A program made the position numbers and the translations under genes. A stretch of 64,000 bases of DNA from Physella acuta (Eukaryota; Mollusca; Gastropoda; Physidae), in the NCBI RefSeq assembly GCF_028476545.1, contig NW_026732761.1, positions 107,001 through 171,000 of the forward strand. The letters are read 5' to 3'. Positions 60,801 to 64,000 of this stretch are shown one piece after another. The stretch's first letter is position 1, and every line of letters starts with the position of its first letter. The notes beneath the pieces are model-generated. The model searched no databases. It was given only the letters and a program-made list of their open reading frames with translations, and was not told where the DNA came from.

Positions 60801-63800
60801 TCATATGTTGTCATAGTGTATGCAGGAGGGTGAGTTGATCACATGTTGTCATAGTGTTTGCTGGAGGGTGAGTTGATCACATGTTGTCATAGTGTATGTT
60901 GGAGGGTGAGTTGATCATATGTTGTCATAGTGTATGTTGGAGGGTGAGTTGATCATATCATATGTTGTCATAGTGTATGCTGGAGGGTGAGTTGATCACA
61001 TGTTGTCATAGTGTATGCAGGAGGGTGAGTTGATCATATCATATGTTGTCATAGTGTATGTTGGAGGGTGAGTTGATCACATGTTGTCATAGTGTATGCT
61101 GGAGGGTGAGTTGATCACATCACATGTTGTCATAGTGTATGTTGGAGGGTGAGTTGATCATATGTTGTCATAGTGTATGTTGGAGGGTGAGTTGATCATA
61201 TGTTGTCATAGTGTATGTTGGAGGGTGAGTTGATCATATCATATGTTGTCATAGTGTATGCTGGAGGGTGAGTTGATCACATGTTGTCATAGTGTATGCT
61301 GGAGGGTGAGTTGATCACATGTTGTCATAGTGTATGTTGGAGGGTGAGTTGATCACATGTTGTCATAGTGTATGCTGGAGGGTGAGTTGATCACATGTTG
61401 TCATAGTGTATGCTGGAGGGTGAGTTGATCACATGTTGTCATAGTGTATGCTGGAGGGTGAGTTGATCATATCACATGTTGTCATAGTGTATGTTGGAGG
61501 GTGAGTTGATCATATGTTGTCATAGTGTATGTTGGAGGGTGAGTTGATCATATGTTGTCATAGTGTATGCAGGAGGGTGAGTTGATCACATGTTGTCATA
61601 GTGTATGCTGGAGGGTGAGTTGATCACATGTTGTCATAGTGTATGCAGGAGGGTGAGTTGATCACATGTTGTCATAGTGTATGCTGGAGGGTGAGTTGAT
61701 CACATGTTGTCATAGTGTATGCTGGAGGGTGAGTTGATCACATGTTATCATAGTGTATGCTGGAGGGTGAGTTGATCATATGTTGTCATAGTGTATGTTG
61801 GAGGGTGAGTTGATCATATGTTGTCATAGTGTATGCAGGAGGGTGAGTTGATCACATGTTGTCATAGTGTATGCTGGAGGGTGAGTTGATCACATGTTGT
61901 CATAGTGTATGCTGGAGGGTGAGTTGATCATATGTTGTCATAGTGTATGTTGGAGGGTGAGTTGATCATATCATATGTTGTCATAGTGTATGCTGGAGGG
62001 TGAGTTGATCACATGTTGTCATAGTGTATGCAGGAGGGTGAGTTGATCATATGTTGTCATAGTGTATGCAGGAGGGTGAGTTGATCATATCATATGTTGT
62101 CATAGTGTATGTTGGAGGGTGAGTTGATCACATGTTGTCATAGTGTATGCTGGAGGGTGAGTTGATCACATCACATGTTGTCATAGTGTATGTTGGAGGG
62201 TGAGTTGATCATATGTTGTCATAGTGTATGCTGGAGGGTGAGTTAATCATATGTTGTCATAGTGTATGCTGGAGGGTGAGTTGATCACATGTTGTCATAG
62301 TGTATGTTGGAGGGTGAGTTGATCATATGTTGTCATAGTGTATGTTGGAGGGTGAGTTGATCATATCATATGTTGTCATAGTGTATGCTGGAGGGTGAGT
62401 TGATCACATGTTGTCATAGTGTATGCTGGAGGGTGAGTTGATCACATGTTGTCATAGTGTATGTTGGAGGGTGAGTTGATCACATGTTGTCATAGTGTAT
62501 GCTGGAGGGTGAGTTGATCATATCACATGTTGTCATAGTGTATGTTGGAGGGTGAGTTGATCACATGTTGTCATAGTGTATGCTGGAGGGTGAGTTGATC
62601 ATATCATATGTTGTCATAGTGTATGCTGGATGGTGAGTTGGTCACATCACATGTTGTCATAGTGTATGCTGGAGGGTGAGTTGATCATATCATATGTTGT
62701 CATAGTGTATGCTGGAGGGTGAGTTGATCACATGTTGTCATAGTGTATGTTGGAGGGTGAGTTGATCACATGTTGTCATAGTGTATGCTGGAGGGTGAGT
62801 TGATCATATGTTGTCATAGTGTATGCTGGAGGGTGAGTTGATCATATCACATGTTGTCATAGTGTATGTTGGAGGGTGAGTTGATCACATGTTGTCATAG
62901 TGTATGCTGGAGGGTGAGTTGATCATATCATATGTTGTCATAGTGTATGCTGGATGGTGAGTTGGTCACATCACATGTTGTCATAGTGTATGCTGGAGGG
63001 TGAGTTGATCACATGTTGTCATAGTGTATGCTGGAGGGTGAGTTGATCATATCATATGTTGTCATAGTGTATGCTGGATGGTGAGTTGGTCACATCACAT
63101 GTTGTCATAGTGTATGCTGGAGGGTGAGTTGATCACATGTTGTCATAGTGTATGCAGGAGGGTGAGTTGATCACATGTTGTCATAGTGTATGCTGGAGGG
63201 TGAGTTGATCATATCATATGTTGTCATAGTGTATGCTGGATGGTGAGTTGGTCACATCACATGTTGTCATAGTGTATGCTGGAGGGTGAGTTGATCATAT
63301 CATATGTTGTCATAGTGTATGCTGGATGGTGAGTTGGTCACATCACATGTTGTCATAGTGTATGCTGGAGGGTGAGTTGATCACATGTTGTCATAGTGTA
63401 TGCAGGAGGGTGAGTTGATCACATGTTGTCATAGTGTATGCAGGAGGGTGAGTTGATCACATGTTGTCATAGTGTATGCTGGAGGGTGAGTTGATCACAT
63501 CACATGTTGTCATAGTGTATGCTGGAGGGTGAGTTGATCATATCATATGTTGTCATAGTGTATGCTGGATGGTGAGTTGGTCACATCACATGTTGTCATA
63601 GTGTATGTTGGAGGGTGAGTTGATCACATGTTGTCATAGTGTATGCAGGAGGGTGAGTTGATCACATGTTGTCATAGTGTATGCTGGAGGGTGAGTTGAT
63701 CATATGTTGTCATAGTGTATGCAGGGGGGTGAGTTGATCATATGTTGTCATAGTGTATGCTAGAGGGTGAGTTGATCACATGTTGTCATAGTGTATGCTA

Positions 63801-64000
63801 GAGGGTGAGTTGATCACATGTTGTCATAGTGTATGCTGGAGGGTGAGTTGATCACATGTTGTCATAGTGTATGTTGGAGGGTGAGTTGATCATATGTTGT
63901 CATAGTGTATACTGGAGGGTGAGTTGATCATATGTTGTCATAGTGTATGCTAGAGGGTGAGTTGATCACATGTTGTCATAGTGTATGCTGGAGGGTGAGT
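57889..64000 (+). repeat. 6.1-kb array spanning the exon 32 donor, about 150 units of 33-43 bp, runs off the window
   Basis: Unit ggagg|gtgagttgatcacat + gttgtcatagtgtatgct, with a longer form containing atcatatcacatg and a gatggtgagttggtcac variant. Every unit keeps a near-ideal gtgagt donor. Frame read-through stops at once (GG-TGA). Confidence 0.97.

Overview
The window is animal nuclear DNA, very probably from a gastropod mollusc and perhaps a heterobranch snail or slug. It is AT-rich and full of GT-AG introns, with tRNA-derived SINEs of a type I associate with gastropods, hAT-like and TTAA-flanked MITEs, and very many minisatellites. I see no prokaryotic features, rRNA or CRISPR. The species call is inference.

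The only gene I can support is the 5' part of DNAJC13 (RME-8), the endosomal J-domain co-chaperone, on the + strand. I read 32 coding exons from the start codon at 10478 to 57895. Together they give 1307 codons plus 2 nt with every splice phase matching. They cover the N-terminal PH-like lipid-binding region, the armadillo-like body, two IWN repeats, the GYF_2 domain and helix I of the J domain. The HPD motif and the C-terminal part of about 900 residues lie beyond the window. Exon order and residue numbering follow human DNAJC13 closely, as recalled from memory.

Layout: 1-10477 is gene-poor and built of nested repeats. It holds several hAT-like elements with 8-bp target duplications, two large copies of a dispersed repeat with inverted ends, a SINE fragment and long (TA)n tracts. 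10478-14254 carries exons 1-2 and an intron with a hAT-like MITE, a SINE and a 1.2-kb dispersed repeat. From about 14.6 kb to the end, roughly two thirds of the sequence (my rough sum is 33-34 kb) is tandem arrays lying in the introns between short exons.

The main observation is that these arrays are not placed at random. In about 15 of the 31 complete or partial introns the repeat unit contains the exon edge and its splice site. Eight arrays carry acceptor junctions (exons 3, 5, 6, 9, 15, 23, 27, 31) and seven carry donor junctions (exons 7, 10, 14, 19, 20, 24, 32). The gene is therefore surrounded by hundreds of decoy splice sites, about 71 at exon 23 and about 150 at exon 32, and the real exon always sits at one end of its array. 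Most decoys lead to early stops. The arrays at exons 5, 10 and 20 stay open and could lengthen the protein in frame. Most long ORFs in this window are translations of these arrays and are not genes.
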